64,000 nucleotides of DNA from Cristatella mucedo. Its lineage: Eukaryota; Bryozoa; Phylactolaemata; Cristatellidae. Below the pieces are notes generated by a model. It saw nothing but the letters and a program-made list of their open reading frames with translations. It searched no databases and had not been told where the DNA came from. Positions 1-35,564 of this stretch are shown here, piece after piece. Position 1 is the first letter of the stretch. Every line of letters begins with the position of its first letter. The position numbers and the translations under genes were made by a program. The stretch spans positions 122,001-186,000 of the forward strand of contig WPIO01000089.1 of assembly GCA_009760855.2 (NCBI GenBank), written 5' to 3'.

Positions 1-24217
<24,217 letters not shown>

Positions 24218-25079
24218 GCCACCTTCTGCACCGACCTCTCGACGCAAGATAGGGATGCAGGACGGCGACACGGCCGCAGTCGAAATACTCCTCTCAACCT
24301 ACACACGCCCTACCTGGCTTGTGCCGTCCGTTTTCCGGCCGGCGAGGTCGCATTGCTCGAGTTTGCAAGTGCGATGCAGCCGCCGCAGCAGGCCGGCACC
24401 TAGCGAGGACGATCGGCGCCCACGTCCGATGACAGACTGCCCAGCAGTCGACCACAAGATTGCCACGCTGAAGGCTGGCACAAGCAGCACAGCACGCGTA
24501 GCCGAGCGACTCGCTGCAGTCTTGCCTTGGCTCTCGGCACGCCCCGAAACGCTTTCTCGTCGTTTGCGATCATACGTGCAGCTGACGATCACGCTGAGAA
24601 CGTCAGGCGACCAGAATCGTGCGCACCAACTTGCTTGCTCCAGCTCACCTCACGACGCTTGCAAAACCTGGGCCGACGGACGCGCCGAACGCTGCCTGCT
24701 TTGCGCCAACAGGCAAGCCACGCAGTCGTACCTCGTCTACAGCTGGATCCGCTGGTTCCTGTCGTGGACAGGTGGGCTCTATTTGCGGACTGACCGGTTG
24801 TGCTTAGTTGGACCGACCGGTTCATGTCGTGGACCGTAGGGAGACAAGGTCGTGGACAAACGGGCTCTTCCCCTTGGACCAATATGTTCTTGTCGTGGAC
24901 AGCAGGGCTCCGATTAGGTCATCGATTGGGTGGGCAAGCCCAATGAGGCGAAACCGGTCGCTCTTCAGGTGGCGACTCTCACTTTGCTTGCTGCCATGTC
25001 ACGCCTGAGCTGTGCTCGATCGAACGCCTGGCACGACTCCTTCCAAGCCACCGAGGCTGGCCACCTGCCACTGAATCGA
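24218..25079. repeat. Macrosatellite unit 10, truncated, right edge of the array
   Basis: Only the first 862 bp are present. The copy stops after GAATCGA, about 53 bp before the point where the TG tract would begin. It carries three substitutions relative to the other units (24374 C to A, 25050 G to A, 25072 C to T), more than seen in the complete copies. Higher divergence at an edge is expected where homogenisation works less well. Confidence 0.95.
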
Positions 25080-27479
25080 CAGTACATTCACTGCTCGGAT
25101 GTCAGGATACGACTTTTAGCTTACAAAATTATTTGGAAGGCAGCATACAGTTCCTTTAGTTCGTGTGAGCTTAGACAGTCCTGTTTTGCTTTGTTTTATC
25201 CGGTAGCAATAATCACTTGTACGGGTTAAGTACTGACGATGGTATAGCAATTCTTTAATAATTGTGTTCCAGCGACGCACAAATTGTAATTCATGAGTTG
25301 GTGACCTGAGAAGCAACTAATGTATTCGCAACTAGCACAACCAACGAGGGAATGATCTATTCGATCGATCGACTTTAATTATTTGAAACTTAGTTCTTAC
25401 ACCAACGTTGGTTTTAACAATGGCTGTAAACCTGAGCTCGGGACCTAGCTTACCAGAAGCAACAAGGACTGAGCTTACCCTTGCACTGATTTTCTTTGGC
25501 TTAAGCTGAGTTGACTCACGTACATAAACCATCATAGCATTATCATCGGTTGCCCGAGTAGCACTGCATACATCTGAGGAATGTGGTTACATCATTCGAG
25601 ATCTTGCCTGACATCTTGTCCCATTATTCGGTTCTCCTGCAATTCTATGCTCTGCAACAGAGCTAGTATTACATATGTACAATCCCACCGATTGCCAGAT
25701 CAGCACAAAACGCATTTAGGTCAATGGGTTCGCATGCGCCTGTACCGTTATTTCAGGCTGTCAGTAGTCCTCTCGGGCTGACTGCTGCAGCCATGTATCT
25801 AGCAGTCAACGCGCTTGTCATAACCATATTCGACTGATGATAGAAAGGCAGTGCAAGGCTAAGAGCAAGAATAACTGGCAACTTTCATGAGGAGCATCTG
25901 TCCACTTATGTAGCCGTGCTGTTAAGCTATAACGTTCGTGCAGGAAGCAGTCTGCAAAGTACCAGGGTCAATAAACATGAGGTCCGGAACTTGGTTTATG
26001 GCTTAAGCAGGCAGCTGTGGCAATTCAATTGCCTCACCAACAGCTTTGATATTAAAACCTGGTCGAGCAGCCCATGCTGGGAGCCGGCTGGTTTTATGTT
26101 ACAGATCTCGTCCTTGAAATCAGGGTTTGTCATCAGTGACACTGCATCTGGCTACCTCCTCGATACTTTGTGCAACAGCCGACAAAAACGCTAACTGCAG
26201 AGTGCAAGCTTGCCTGCCAGCTTTGCCTTTTCACTCCAGGTGAAACTTTTGCCCTAGGACATTGCAAGCTGGTGACAAGTCCTTGAATTAGCTTCACATT
26301 CTGTAACCATGGTGCATATACAATTATAATCAAGTAGAACCTTGTTTTGTCGGCCAGGCATCCATTGAAGCCCTGCGATAGAATTATTTAGTAAACGAAC
26401 ATGCTAACATTTTAACAATGCCGATGCACTAAATTTTACTACACAAATAGGACCTTGTTAGCAGCTTGCTAGCTAATCACCTGCTGGATGCCGTTAGCCA
26501 TTTTTGCCCGATGAGCTTAACCTTGATTAAACTTATTTTGTTGTAGTTCAGCTGTGCAGCTAAGAAGACAATCATCCCTTGGAACGTCAGCTGTCTGCCG
26601 AGGCCTAGAATTTGCAAAGCATTTGAAGTGTAAGCTTGGGCTGCAACCACAAGACGGTAACAAAATACGTAGCCATAAATTTAATGTTAATGATAGCACG
26701 CGAGCAAAAACAGCCTCAGCTCGAAAGGTTCATAGCAGCTTGGCCAACCCGGGTGGATGCTTGACTTTTATCGCCTCCACGTTTCAGTTTCGAGCCGTCT
26801 TCACCACTGCTTTTAATCTTCCTGCAGATAATAAAGTTATCTGATGGCACCACCAGCGTACAACTATTACGGCAAAGCTTTGCAATATAAAACGATGCGT
26901 TTTTCTACACAAACCTGCAACGATTGATTCACCGAGCCCGAGTACCACAGAACTTGACCGAGCTAGAAATGTCAGCACGATGTCAATTTCACAAAACAAT
27001 ATATATTGCGTTTCGTGCTCCTGACTGGTCAGCACTGACAATAAGCCACAGAAAAACGTCAGCGATCATTTATTCATGTTCTCACCACGTGAGCATCAAA
27101 TATGAAAAAAACAGCCAAACTTTGATACAAAGCAAGCTCCTTACAAACAAATTGCCATGAGGACTAGCACATAGCTCAAGAATGGCTACACATACAACTG
27201 CTAACAGCCAAGAAGTGAAAAATACCCTTCATACTCAAATCGCTGATGCAGGCACGATCCATCCACCAATTTGAGAATCATCACTACCGTAGGTCGCCGG
27301 CTAAGTGCCTGCCGCAATGATCAGTTGGTTTACGTGGATTTCAACGCATCCTTCCTGGCAGAACTTGATTGCAGGGTGACCCAGGAACTGTTTCCATCGT
27401 GGAAACCAGGTCAACCCTGTAATTTGAAACGCACGGTGGCTTAAACAGATAGCGGGTACTGCTAGAAGAGCCATCAAAT
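25080..27479. other. AT-richer flank, no gene recognised
   Basis: The base composition drops sharply at 25080. Short open frames occur on both strands (about 60-96 codons), but none resembles a known protein and no exon pair with matching phases was recognised. No terminal inverted repeats or tails were seen. Confidence 0.5.
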
Positions 27480-27830
27480 CTACCTGTTCTTAAGAACCTT
27501 CCGCATATCGGAAAAGAATTTATCAATGCCTAACACATCACAATCGTCCTCGCACTTTCCGTCACTGGACGAGCAACTGTCATCCGTTATTGTTTCAGCA
27601 CAGCTTTGGGCGTCAACGCGTGGAATTTTGGCTGCAGGCCTTACAGGGCTCCATGCCCTGAGCTTGCGTTTGTTATTCTTGACGTCCCCGTATCTCACTA
27701 CCACCGACTGAAGCAACGCTAATATACGGAGGTCTGGGTTTTTCCTCACTTTGTGACGATGCTTCTTATGCAGCGCTCTGCAAACAAGGTACTCGGTATT
27801 CTGCTCGCTCGACGACAACGTAGGCACCAT
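27480..27830 (-). CDS. Unrecognised 116-residue basic/acidic protein, possible single-exon gene
   Basis: The frame starts with ATG in an acceptable context (GAAGTATGG), has an in-frame TAG 15 bp upstream, and runs 116 codons to a stop. Its composition looks protein-like: a basic stretch KKHRHKVRK near residues 22-30, a second basic patch around KNNKRKLR near 52-59, a Ser/Asp/Cys-rich acidic segment near 83-98, and a C-terminus of hydrophobic and basic residues ending VLKNR. This would suit a small nuclear protein, but no family was recognised. A TTTATT on the plus strand near 27068 could be a distant poly(A) signal for the minus strand. It may equally be a chance frame or one exon of a larger gene. 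Confidence 0.35.
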   Translation of the reverse strand: MVPTLSSSEQNTEYLVCRALHKKHRHKVRKNPDLRILALLQSVVVRYGDVKNNKRKLRAWSPVRPAAKIPRVDAQSCAETITDDSCSSSDGKCEDDCDVLGIDKFFSDMRKVLKNR

Positions 27831-29149
27831 ACTTCGGAGCCACTAGGCAATGTACGTACGTACACTACGTACCAGGCTCGGGACTTCGCAGAACCACCGC
27901 TGGCTACGCCGGCTTCTACAACATATAGACGGGTAAACTAAGCATGCAACCTTTTCATAGGCCGTCAAAAATTAGCAGAAAACGGGATACATCTCAAGAT
28001 GGCTGCCGAAATAAAATTTCGCTTCCACCCTTCACATAGCAAACACGGCCAAGCACAGTTAAGAAGAAATAAGGTCTACCTTCCGGCGTGACTCCCTTGT
28101 TCCTAATGCACTCCCACAAGCGCAAGTGTCAACTCAGTAACAAGCAAGAGAGGCACGGTGATAAACCTCAACACACAAATTCGTACGCAACAATGCCGTG
28201 ATGGCGCGGCAAGTAGCGCAGGCCGTAAATAAGGTAGTAATGCGCCCAAGTAGTCTGCTGGCGTATGGCCACCGATATAGAAACATACTAGTACAGTAAA
28301 CTGTAATAAAAATGTATTACTTATTAATTATAATGCTTTTATTGATTATTTTAAGCGCAATACATCTAAAATGCTTCATAAGTCCGTTAGTAAAGCCGAC
28401 TGGCGGTTGTGTTCCTCCGCGATCCGCGTTCTTCCGGGTAGCTGACGTGACGGCCACCCTGAATCCGGGTTTTCCCCTATTACGCGCGCCACTAGAATTG
28501 CGTCATAAAGTAGAGTCAGGCACTGTAGACGAGTTCCGCCTGATGACTGAAGCATTAATATTCTCATCATATACCAACTATTGCACAATTCGGTTAATGA
28601 TATTTCTGCGAATTATAAGTACTACGCACATCCTTACGTACTGTTTGACCTGCTTAGCATTAAGTTAACGCGACGAAGAAGACGCACCCACTGATACGCC
28701 ACCTTGCGCCGCAGCCTACAGTCAAGTCAGCTGCTTATAATGGCCGCCGCACCGCCACTTCCCGGAGGCCCTCCCCGACGTAACAGAGGCAGGCGGCAGA
28801 CTTGGGCGATCAGATTCTCGCGCGACATATCAAGTAATGAGCAATCGATCTACTTACTGATATAGTGAAGGAAGAGCCTTGGTGGTTCTCACCATTCTGG
28901 CAAAAGCCTGTAAGAATTGCTGGTCGCACGACTCGAGCCGAAGACTGGGTCTTCAAGTGCGAGCAGCTTACCGCAGGGCTCTAGGTTGCTGTGTCGCGAT
29001 CGTGAACCTCCGCTTACGTATCCTCACATCCTCCAAACCGCGCACGATTATAAATTAGCTCTCACCAAATGCTGCAATAAAAAGGCGATGCTTCCATATT
29101 CGGAGGCACTTGCTCAGAGGGTCCTGTACTCGAGGACTAGCTACGACAA
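27831..29149. other. No gene recognised
   Basis: Mixed-composition DNA with short unconvincing frames. A CGTACGTACGT stretch near 27855 is a minor simple repeat. No transposon ends or conserved protein motif were seen. Confidence 0.5.
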
Positions 29150-29660
29150 TTGTGTTTACGCGGTTACAAACGTGGAAGTGCTACAAATGTTGTGGTGTGC
29201 GGCTTACACGTCCAGTCAGGACTAGGCCAAAAACACAGCGCTTGTAACGGTGATAGTCAGCCGACGCGCGACGAATTCTGGCGACGCCTGAACCTTGTAG
29301 TGTGGCTGGTTACTTGTAGGTGCAGCACAAATGCACGCAGGTATGCCGACAGTAACAGAAACACAGTAACGACGATGAGCGCTCATACATTAGCATATAA
29401 AGTTCGAATCCATAATGCAGGCAAGTCTATTTAACACAAGTGGACAGTTAGAGGCGTTCAACGGCGGCCACAACGTACGCCAACGACTCTGCGGCCTAGA
29501 GCTCACATCAGCTCCAATGCCTGTACCCCAAGTCTCGAATCCTGACTGCCGCTATCTCACGGCGCCGGCCTTTTAAATGGCCTCGGCAATAAACTATCCT
29601 ACAATCGCATGATCATGAATTATAACTAAACGCCATAATTCGGCTGGTTTAGCAGGCGCC
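29150..29660. repeat. LTR-like dispersed repeat, copy A
   Basis: This stretch aligns along about 450 bp with 34863-35360: shared blocks include GACTAGGCC versus AACTAGGCC, AACCTTGTA, GGTGCAGCAC, AAGTCTATTT, and AATTCGGCTG versus AATCTGGCTG, in the same order and orientation. Copy B begins TGTTGGG and ends in CA like an LTR; copy A is more decayed at its ends. On the minus strand copy B also has a TATA-like GTATAAAAC, so orientation is unresolved. It could be a solo LTR or another dispersed repeat. Confidence 0.55.
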
Positions 29661-30044
29661 GCCGTTACAATATGATGCTGTTATCATTTTCAATAGCTAT
29701 TGATGCGGCGCATTCTCACAAGCGGTCCGCCATTGCTCTTTCTTTGCTACTTACTGCTTCAGCTACCCCCGATTCGGCTCATCTCCTGACTGGCTACGGA
29801 AAATTCGAGTGCAATGACCATTTTCAATTGGTAGAAACGCAGAAACCTAATTTCTCGGACAAGAATATCCGGAGGGAATGTCTAGATAGGCGCGCTTTCT
29901 TCCTTCTTCTCCTAAAATTCAACTCATTATTATCATGAACGGTAAAGACTTGGCCTATGGGTCCTGTCCTACAATTGTCACCTCACGTAAGGAGCTCGGC
30001 TATCAGCTTCAAAGAGTTTGTAGGGAACCAATTAATGTGCAGCA
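29661..30044. other. No gene recognised
   Basis: A spacer between the LTR-like repeat and the LINE. An 88-codon frame at 29672-29938 has no recognisable motif. Confidence 0.45.
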
Positions 30045-31366
30045 ATTTCTCTCGCCTCTCATCTCGCCTGGGTATCGCTGGCGCTGCTCTGCAGTGGTTC
30101 AGGTCCTATCTCAGTGGGGGACTCCAGAGTATTGACGTGAATGGACAATGATCATCCGAGGTACCTCTGAAATATAGCGTACCTCAGGGCTCCGTGCTAG
30201 GTTCGGTACTTTTCGCGGTCTATACTCTCCCTCTTGCTGATGTGATTGCCAAGCACAATCTAGGCTTTCACTTCTATGCGGATGACACTCAGTTGCACCT
30301 TTGCTCTGATCCCTCCCAGCTTTCGAGCACCTCAAATTCTCTACTCACTTGCTGCATGTATTGATGACATCCGCACATGGATGGCAGCAAATTTTCTAAA
30401 ACTAAATGATGATAAAACTTACTAGTTATGGGCAAACCCAGTGTGATTCACAAATTGGAAAGGATGAAGCTCAAAATTGGCTCTGCCAGCATATCTTCAT
30501 TTGAATCAGCTCGAAATCTAGGTGTCATATTCCAAAGCGATCTCTCGTTAGACGATCATATCAGCTCCACAGTCAAATCTGCCTATTTTCAGCTTCATAA
30601 CATTGATAAAATTAGGGCTTGTTTAGATAAGGATACCACGTCCAAGTTGGTCCACGCATTCGTGACATCCCGTCTCGACTTCTGCAACTCACTGCTTACT
30701 GGCCTAGCAGCATGTGCGATCAGGCGATTGCAGCTTGTGCAAAACTCTGCAGCTAGGCTTGTCTGTCGTGAGCGTCGCAGTTGCCACATTACTCCACTTC
30801 TCGCCGACCTGCACTGGCTACCAGTCAAGCAACGGATTGACTTCAAGGTTTTGTTGCTCACTTTTAGGTCCCTTCATTCTTTGGCTCAAGCCTATCTGTC
30901 AGATATACTACCCCATCAGGCCAAGCATCGTAACACCCGCTTTTCGGAATCCAACAGTCTATAAATACCCCGTACAAACCTTAAATCCTTTGGAGACCGC
31001 GCATTTAGTTCGTATGCTCCCAAAGCTTGGAACTCCCTCCCGACTTGCGTCAGAACATCTCCTGACCTGACCACATTTAAAAAGAACTTAAAAACACACC
31101 TATTTAGGACAGCATTCAGTGGGTCCCTGTGATTCGTCTTTGATGTGCTTATGCGTGCTGACACTGTGCATGCTGCCACTAACCACATTTGCATGCTGAC
31201 CCTGTGCATGTCACCCCTAACCATGTTATTCATGTTGTTTGTTTATCAAGCATGATTTTACTCACCATTCAATTGCATTTCACTTTGCAGCAAATGTAAA
31301 GCGCCTAGAGAGAGATTGAGTTCTCTGAGGGCGCTTTATCAAGTGCAATATTATTATTATTATTAA
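30045..31366 (+). mobile_element. 5'-truncated L2/CR1-like non-LTR retrotransposon
   Basis: The plus strand encodes, with frameshifts and stops, the C-terminal half of a LINE reverse transcriptase: a block resembling GIAGAALQWFRSYLSG near 30066, PQGSVLG near 30183, the catalytic FYADDTQL near 30272, then the long post-RT domain (30428-30960) with LVQNSAARLVCRERR and LHWLPVKQRIDFK typical of L2/CR1 elements. The 3' end reads AATGTAAAGCGCC, then GAGTTCTCTGAGGGCGCTTTATC, and finishes in (ATT)n at ~31350-31365, the usual microsatellite tail of this clade. The 5' end is missing and the frame is broken, so the copy is dead. Confidence 0.9.
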
Positions 31367-32058
31367 TTTCATGCGGTTATTGGAGCGTTCATTATAGTTT
31401 TGTCCGGTAATTTGTGATGGAGCGAAGTGTCAACATACGTCGATCAACATGTAGGAGGAGCATGCAACTAAAAACAGCAGGCCGTCGGGAGGGGCGACTG
31501 CGTGAAAAAGTATTTTTATTTTGTAAATTCGGGGGAGCGGTCAAACTTTTAACGAGCTTACGTTTCGTGAAACGAGTTAAATTATATGCGAGCAAATCAC
31601 ATTGTTAGCGGAGCGTAGCGGAAGAACTTATGGGGCGACTAACTATTATTACACGAAAGCAAATAAATCGCGGCTTGTAACGTTGAAGCGGTTTGCTCCT
31701 AAGCATGCGACCTTTAGCTCAGCGGTAGCACTCTCACTCAGCAAGCTCAGTGCACTGGGATTAATCCTCATTGTCTGGATTGCTCCGTCAGCTATAACGG
31801 CTAGATGACATTTCTTTCCGCGAAACTTGCTCTTTTCCGCAGAGGCTGGCCGATGCGGAGGACGGAGGACGCGAAGCTTCGGAGGCGTGCATCATGGGAA
31901 GAATAAGGAGAAGCTTGCAGATCGGTGCGGCTCGAGACGTGAAATTCTCATTGGAACGCAGCAGCAGCAGCAGTGAGCTCTCCGAATGTGAAGCCAAAAA
32001 GAGAAGAGTGGCAAGGAAAATAATCTCTCCGTTACTGTGAGAGCGTTAAGGACATGAG
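31367..32058. other. No gene recognised; weak tRNA-like stretch near 31710
   Basis: Near 31710-31770 the sequence TTAGCTCAGCGGTAGCA resembles a tRNA D-arm/A box, followed about 35 bp later by GGGATTAATCCT in the place of a B box. The B box is poor and no stable acceptor stem is evident, so this is at best a decayed tRNA or SINE head. The rest holds nothing recognisable. Confidence 0.35.
32051..32058. repeat. Left target-site duplication of the hAT element (GACATGAG)
   Basis: Eight bases directly before TAGGGTTT. They match 6 of 8 positions of GATAGGAG at 34339-34346. Eight-base duplications are the hAT hallmark, and two mismatches suit an old insertion. Confidence 0.55.
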
Positions 32059-32589
32059 TAGGGTTTCTAGTATTTGTTAAGCAGAAACAGTAAAACAGCT
32101 GTTTTTTGTCCAAAATCCAAAAAGTAAACAGCTGTTCCTTTCTAACCGTTTTACTGCTTTCAGTGGAAGTTTTCAAACAAAAGGTAGTACAACAATAGCT
32201 CAAACGTCCATTATGGATATGAAATATGTAGCGGAAAAAATTTAAATTTCTTTAGAGTGTGCTTATGATTTTTATGTTGATTTTTTATTAAATTGGTCAA
32301 AAGAAAAATTAAAATGCAATTTAAAAATATTATTAAGTTGGATGTAAACTAAATTGATCTTGTCGCATCGACAAATATTTAAGCCCTTTTCAGCCACGTC
32401 TTTAGTTTGGGAATACGCCGCAAAACGAAAGAACCCAGTTATAGAAGAGCTAGAAGGTAAAGTGGACATTGCAATACAATCCTAAAGCGTTCTGGAAACT
32501 CCACGACCACGTTGAAGAATCATCAAGAACAGATGGAATGGATTTTAGTATACATGCCGGAGGACTTACACCCAAGGAAGAGCCTGTGA

Positions 32590-34135
32590 AAAATAAGAGA
32601 ACTAAAACGAGTACCGATTTTCTGAGACGAGAGTCCGAAGGAGATTGTTACCGATCTGGCTACATACGGAATATCGATTAGCGCTATCACTAGAAATAAG
32701 TATATACGGCAATCAATCTCACGCGACGAATTCAGACTTCCAGCAAACAAAACCGGTGTGATAAAGCTGGTGTATGATAATTTACGAAGAAAAGAGAAAC
32801 AAAACGATTGCTGACATCAAGGGAAAACTCGAGAGTGGTGTAACGTTTAGCTTGACTGTGGATGGGTAAACAACATTGAGAGGATGTCGATTTTTCGGAG
32901 TCAAAATTCACAATAGCCGCGATAAAAAGCAATCCAGACGGGTCTTGTTCGCATATTCGGTTCGTGCACTGCCCTCGATATGGTCTAATCAATGTAACGC
33001 CATTTGAGCGTTTTTGGAATATCACTGGAGAGTGATTTTGTGGGATCTGGACAGGACGTTGCTGCAGTAAATAAGAAGTGTATTAGCTACATTGATGTCA
33101 CTGACAGTTCTGCTTAAACCGTGGTCTGCACATTGGAGTATGTGACATTTTGTGCAAGAAGAGTACGGATGTGAACGATTTAAACCTAGATAGTAACACT
33201 ATTGATGAAATGAACAATTTTGAAGCAGGTACGGACTTAAAAGTGATCAGCGATGGTACATTAAAAGAAGACGTCGATTACCACGATATGCTCCCAAAAT
33301 CATGCAAGCTTGTCAAATTCATCAAATAATCAAGTGTTCAAAATAATGTCTCTCAATCCAAAGGAAAAGCTGAGTTCGGACTTTTATCTTTAATAGCGAC
33401 TATAAAATTGTTGGGATGGAGTTCGAGCGCGTCTTCACGTCAAGATTGAATTGCATCTTGACGTGAAGACTCTATCCCAACAATTTTAGAGTCGCTTTTA
33501 AAGATAGAAGTCGCCATCCGCGAGACACTAACACAATTCAATGCGCTGGAAATAATTGAGACATTGGATTTTGACGCTCTCAAAACTCTTCTGAAGGCAA
33601 CGGAACCTAAGAAACTTACTGTTGAGAATCTAAGCCGAGAACGTGACGGTCATGAGTGCTGACGCAATTTTAGAATTTATGTTCAACAAGCTCTCTAACA
33701 TAAGTCTCAAAGATCCAACTGTCACCCGATAACTAATTCGCTAAATTTCGCAGGAAATTGAGCGGCTAGTTTATTTGGAGCCAACGATGTAAAAGTTGAT
33801 GTCGAACAGTCGTCAAATGATGTCGAAAGTGTAAACTAGTCTCTGCAACATGAATTGAATTTGTTGCTTCAAAAAATGGATCACCAATTACAGTCGGAGG
33901 GCAAGGCACTTTCAAATTGCTCAAGTCCGAATTCACGATCTCCAGGAACTCTGGCCAGCGAACTGAAAATCTCCAGAAATTGCACTTCGCGATTTTATTC
34001 ATTAAACCGACATCAACATATAGTGAAATATCTTTTTAGGCCTGTAGGCATGTCTGTAGACAATTAAGGTCTCATCTCTCAGAGAAGTCGCTTAATGCAC
34101 TTGTATTCTTCAATTATTCTTATAAGATTGAAACA
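32590..34135 (+). pseudogene. hAT transposase remnant
   Basis: Translated in shifting frames, the segment shows hAT transposase blocks in the expected order: an N-terminal stretch including KEIVTDLATYGIS (near 32638), the catalytic-core start FSLTVDG (32846) with the next residue mutated to stop, the LDVKT block (33457), and the C-terminal hATC dimerisation domain (33950-34130). An upstream SLVWEYAAK near 32407 may be the relic of a BED-type zinc finger, but its Cys/His residues are not visible. At least four in-frame stops occur. Confidence 0.8.
33379..33512. repeat. Inverted duplication (fold-back) inside the hAT element
   Basis: Perfect 16-bp arms at 33431-33446 and 33455-33470 around an 8-base loop, extended outward by about 42 bp of near-complementary sequence (33379-33421 against 33471-33512) with a 9-base bulge on the left. 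The right arm is the native transposase-coding sequence, so the left arm is an inverted partial copy of it. Confidence 0.85.
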
Positions 34136-34153
34136 TGTATTTATAACTTATCG

Positions 34154-34154
<1 letters not shown>

Positions 34155-34199
<45 letters not shown>
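34155..34199. repeat. (TA)n microsatellite
   Basis: About 45 bp of uninterrupted TA, inside the 3' part of the hAT element. Confidence 0.95.
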
Positions 34200-34202
<3 letters not shown>

Positions 34203-34338
34203 TGCGGTGTTCACCACACAAATAAGCTATATTGACTGTAAAATTAGTGAAAAAGTGGAAAAAACCCAGTAAACAACAGCTAGTAACAGCCGGTTTTGAA
34301 AAAATTGAAAAGAGTAAACAGCTGTTTTTCAAACCCTA

Positions 34339-34346
34339 GATAGGAG
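34339..34346. repeat. Right target-site duplication of the hAT element (GATAGGAG)
   Basis: Eight bases directly after AAACCCTA, matching 6 of 8 positions with GACATGAG on the left side. Confidence 0.55.
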
Positions 34347-34862
34347 GCTTATCTCGTGGAAAATTGTGTGGCCTATGTACTTATTGGTCGGTCTGCAATC
34401 ATGTAGGCCGGTTGGCTCATCGTGCTTTAATTGAGTAGGTTAGGTATGCGATAGCGCTGTAGGTGGGGTGCCTTACAGAGGTTTCATTCGCTTACAGAGG
34501 CTCCAACAGGCACACCCTCTAGCTTTCCCACGAGTCGGCCAATACTGGCAGCTGCTTTGGGTAACGTTTCCCTTCCCAGCTAGGGTGTGTAAGTTGCAAA
34601 TAACAATAAGGCTCAGAACAAACGAAGTTAATTGAACAAATAATTCGAGGGAACCGAACTAAAACCTAAGGTAGTTGTGCGAATGTAGTGGGCACCTATA
34701 GGCATGCTCACTTCGAGTCACAGTATCTAGAGGCATCGGCATATTGGGAACAGGCCACCAATGGCTTGTTAAGGAACAGTAACAGTTTTCTGAGGAGGCT
34801 GTGCCTGCATTTTTAGGCTATCACACTCGCGATGGTCAGGCAAGGCCAACCTAGCACCACTG
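34347..34862. other. No gene recognised
   Basis: Spacer between the hAT element and the second LTR-like repeat. No protein motif or repeat end was seen. Confidence 0.45.
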
Positions 34863-35360
34863 TTGGGTGTGTTGTTACAACCGGGGTTCTACAATCGGGT
34901 TGTTTCCACATCCGGTCAGAACTAGGCCGAAAGCATAGCTAACGGTGCTAGTCTCAGCCGATGCGAAGCGAATACTGGTGACTCTTGAACCTTGTATCAC
35001 GGCTAGCGACTTGAAGGTGCAGCACCAATGCACACGGGTATTCCTAAAGTAGCAGAAACACGGCCTCAACGAATACCACCCATACCTCAGCATAACAAGT
35101 CCATTCCAATTGTGTAGAGAAGTCTATTTGACAGTGATGGAGGGTTACAGCCAATCAACAGCTGCCATGGCGTACACCAAAGGTTCGGTGGCCTAGGGCT
35201 CAAATGCCATTGCCAACTCCTGAGGCACAACTGACTGTCCATCTGATGGCATGGGGTTTTATACTCGGCCACAGATTATCGCCTAAGCAGTTCCAATCCG
35301 TTGCAACTCAGGAACCGTGAATAATGATTATCAGTCATAATCTGGCTGACTTAGCCCCTC
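34863..35360. repeat. LTR-like dispersed repeat, copy B
   Basis: It begins TGTTGGGTGTGTTGTTAC and its homology to 29150-29660 runs to about ATCTGGCTGACTTAGCCCC, with CCTCA as a plausible end. A 5' TG and 3' CA fit an LTR read on the plus strand, while the TATA-like GTATAAAAC on the minus strand (near 35265) fits the other orientation. No gag or pol sequence lies next to it. Confidence 0.5.
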
Positions 35361-35415
35361 ACCGGTTCAGTGTGCTGATCTACAAAGCTAGGATGCTCCA
35401 TGGGGGGGTGGGTGG

Positions 35416-35424
35416 GTGTGTGTG

Positions 35425-35475
<51 letters not shown>

Positions 35476-35501
35476 TGTTGTGTGTGTGTGTGTGGTGTGA
35501 G

Positions 35502-35562
<61 letters not shown>
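35416..35562. repeat. Interrupted (TG)n microsatellite
   Basis: About 147 bp of TG repeats broken by GCATG near 35425, several GG/TT steps at 35466-35500, and a GAGAG interruption near 35500. A G-rich GGGGGGGTGGG precedes it. Confidence 0.95.

Positions 35563-35564
<2 letters not shown>

Larger units (their letters stand above)
32059..34338 (+). mobile_element. Decayed hAT DNA transposon with terminal inverted repeats
   Basis: The element is 2280 bp and is bounded by an 8-bp terminal inverted repeat, TAGGGTTT at 32059 and AAACCCTA at 34331-34338. Both ends carry subterminal CAGCTGTTT motifs. Inside, the plus strand encodes a broken transposase: a conserved FSLTVDG segment at 32846-32866 in which the expected Trp codon is TAA, followed by TTLRGCRFFGVKIH; an LDVKT segment near 33457; a long helical stretch to 33650; and the hATC dimerisation region (KPTSTYSE near 34004, then RSHLSEKSLNALVFF near 34066). 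Several stops and frameshifts make it non-autonomous now. A (TA)n tract at 34155-34199 and a fold-back at 33379-33512 lie inside. Confidence 0.88.

Noticed and set aside
31706-31776. tRNA gene
   Set aside because: The A-box-like start is good but the B box is poor and no acceptor stem closes; at best it is a decayed tRNA or SINE head.
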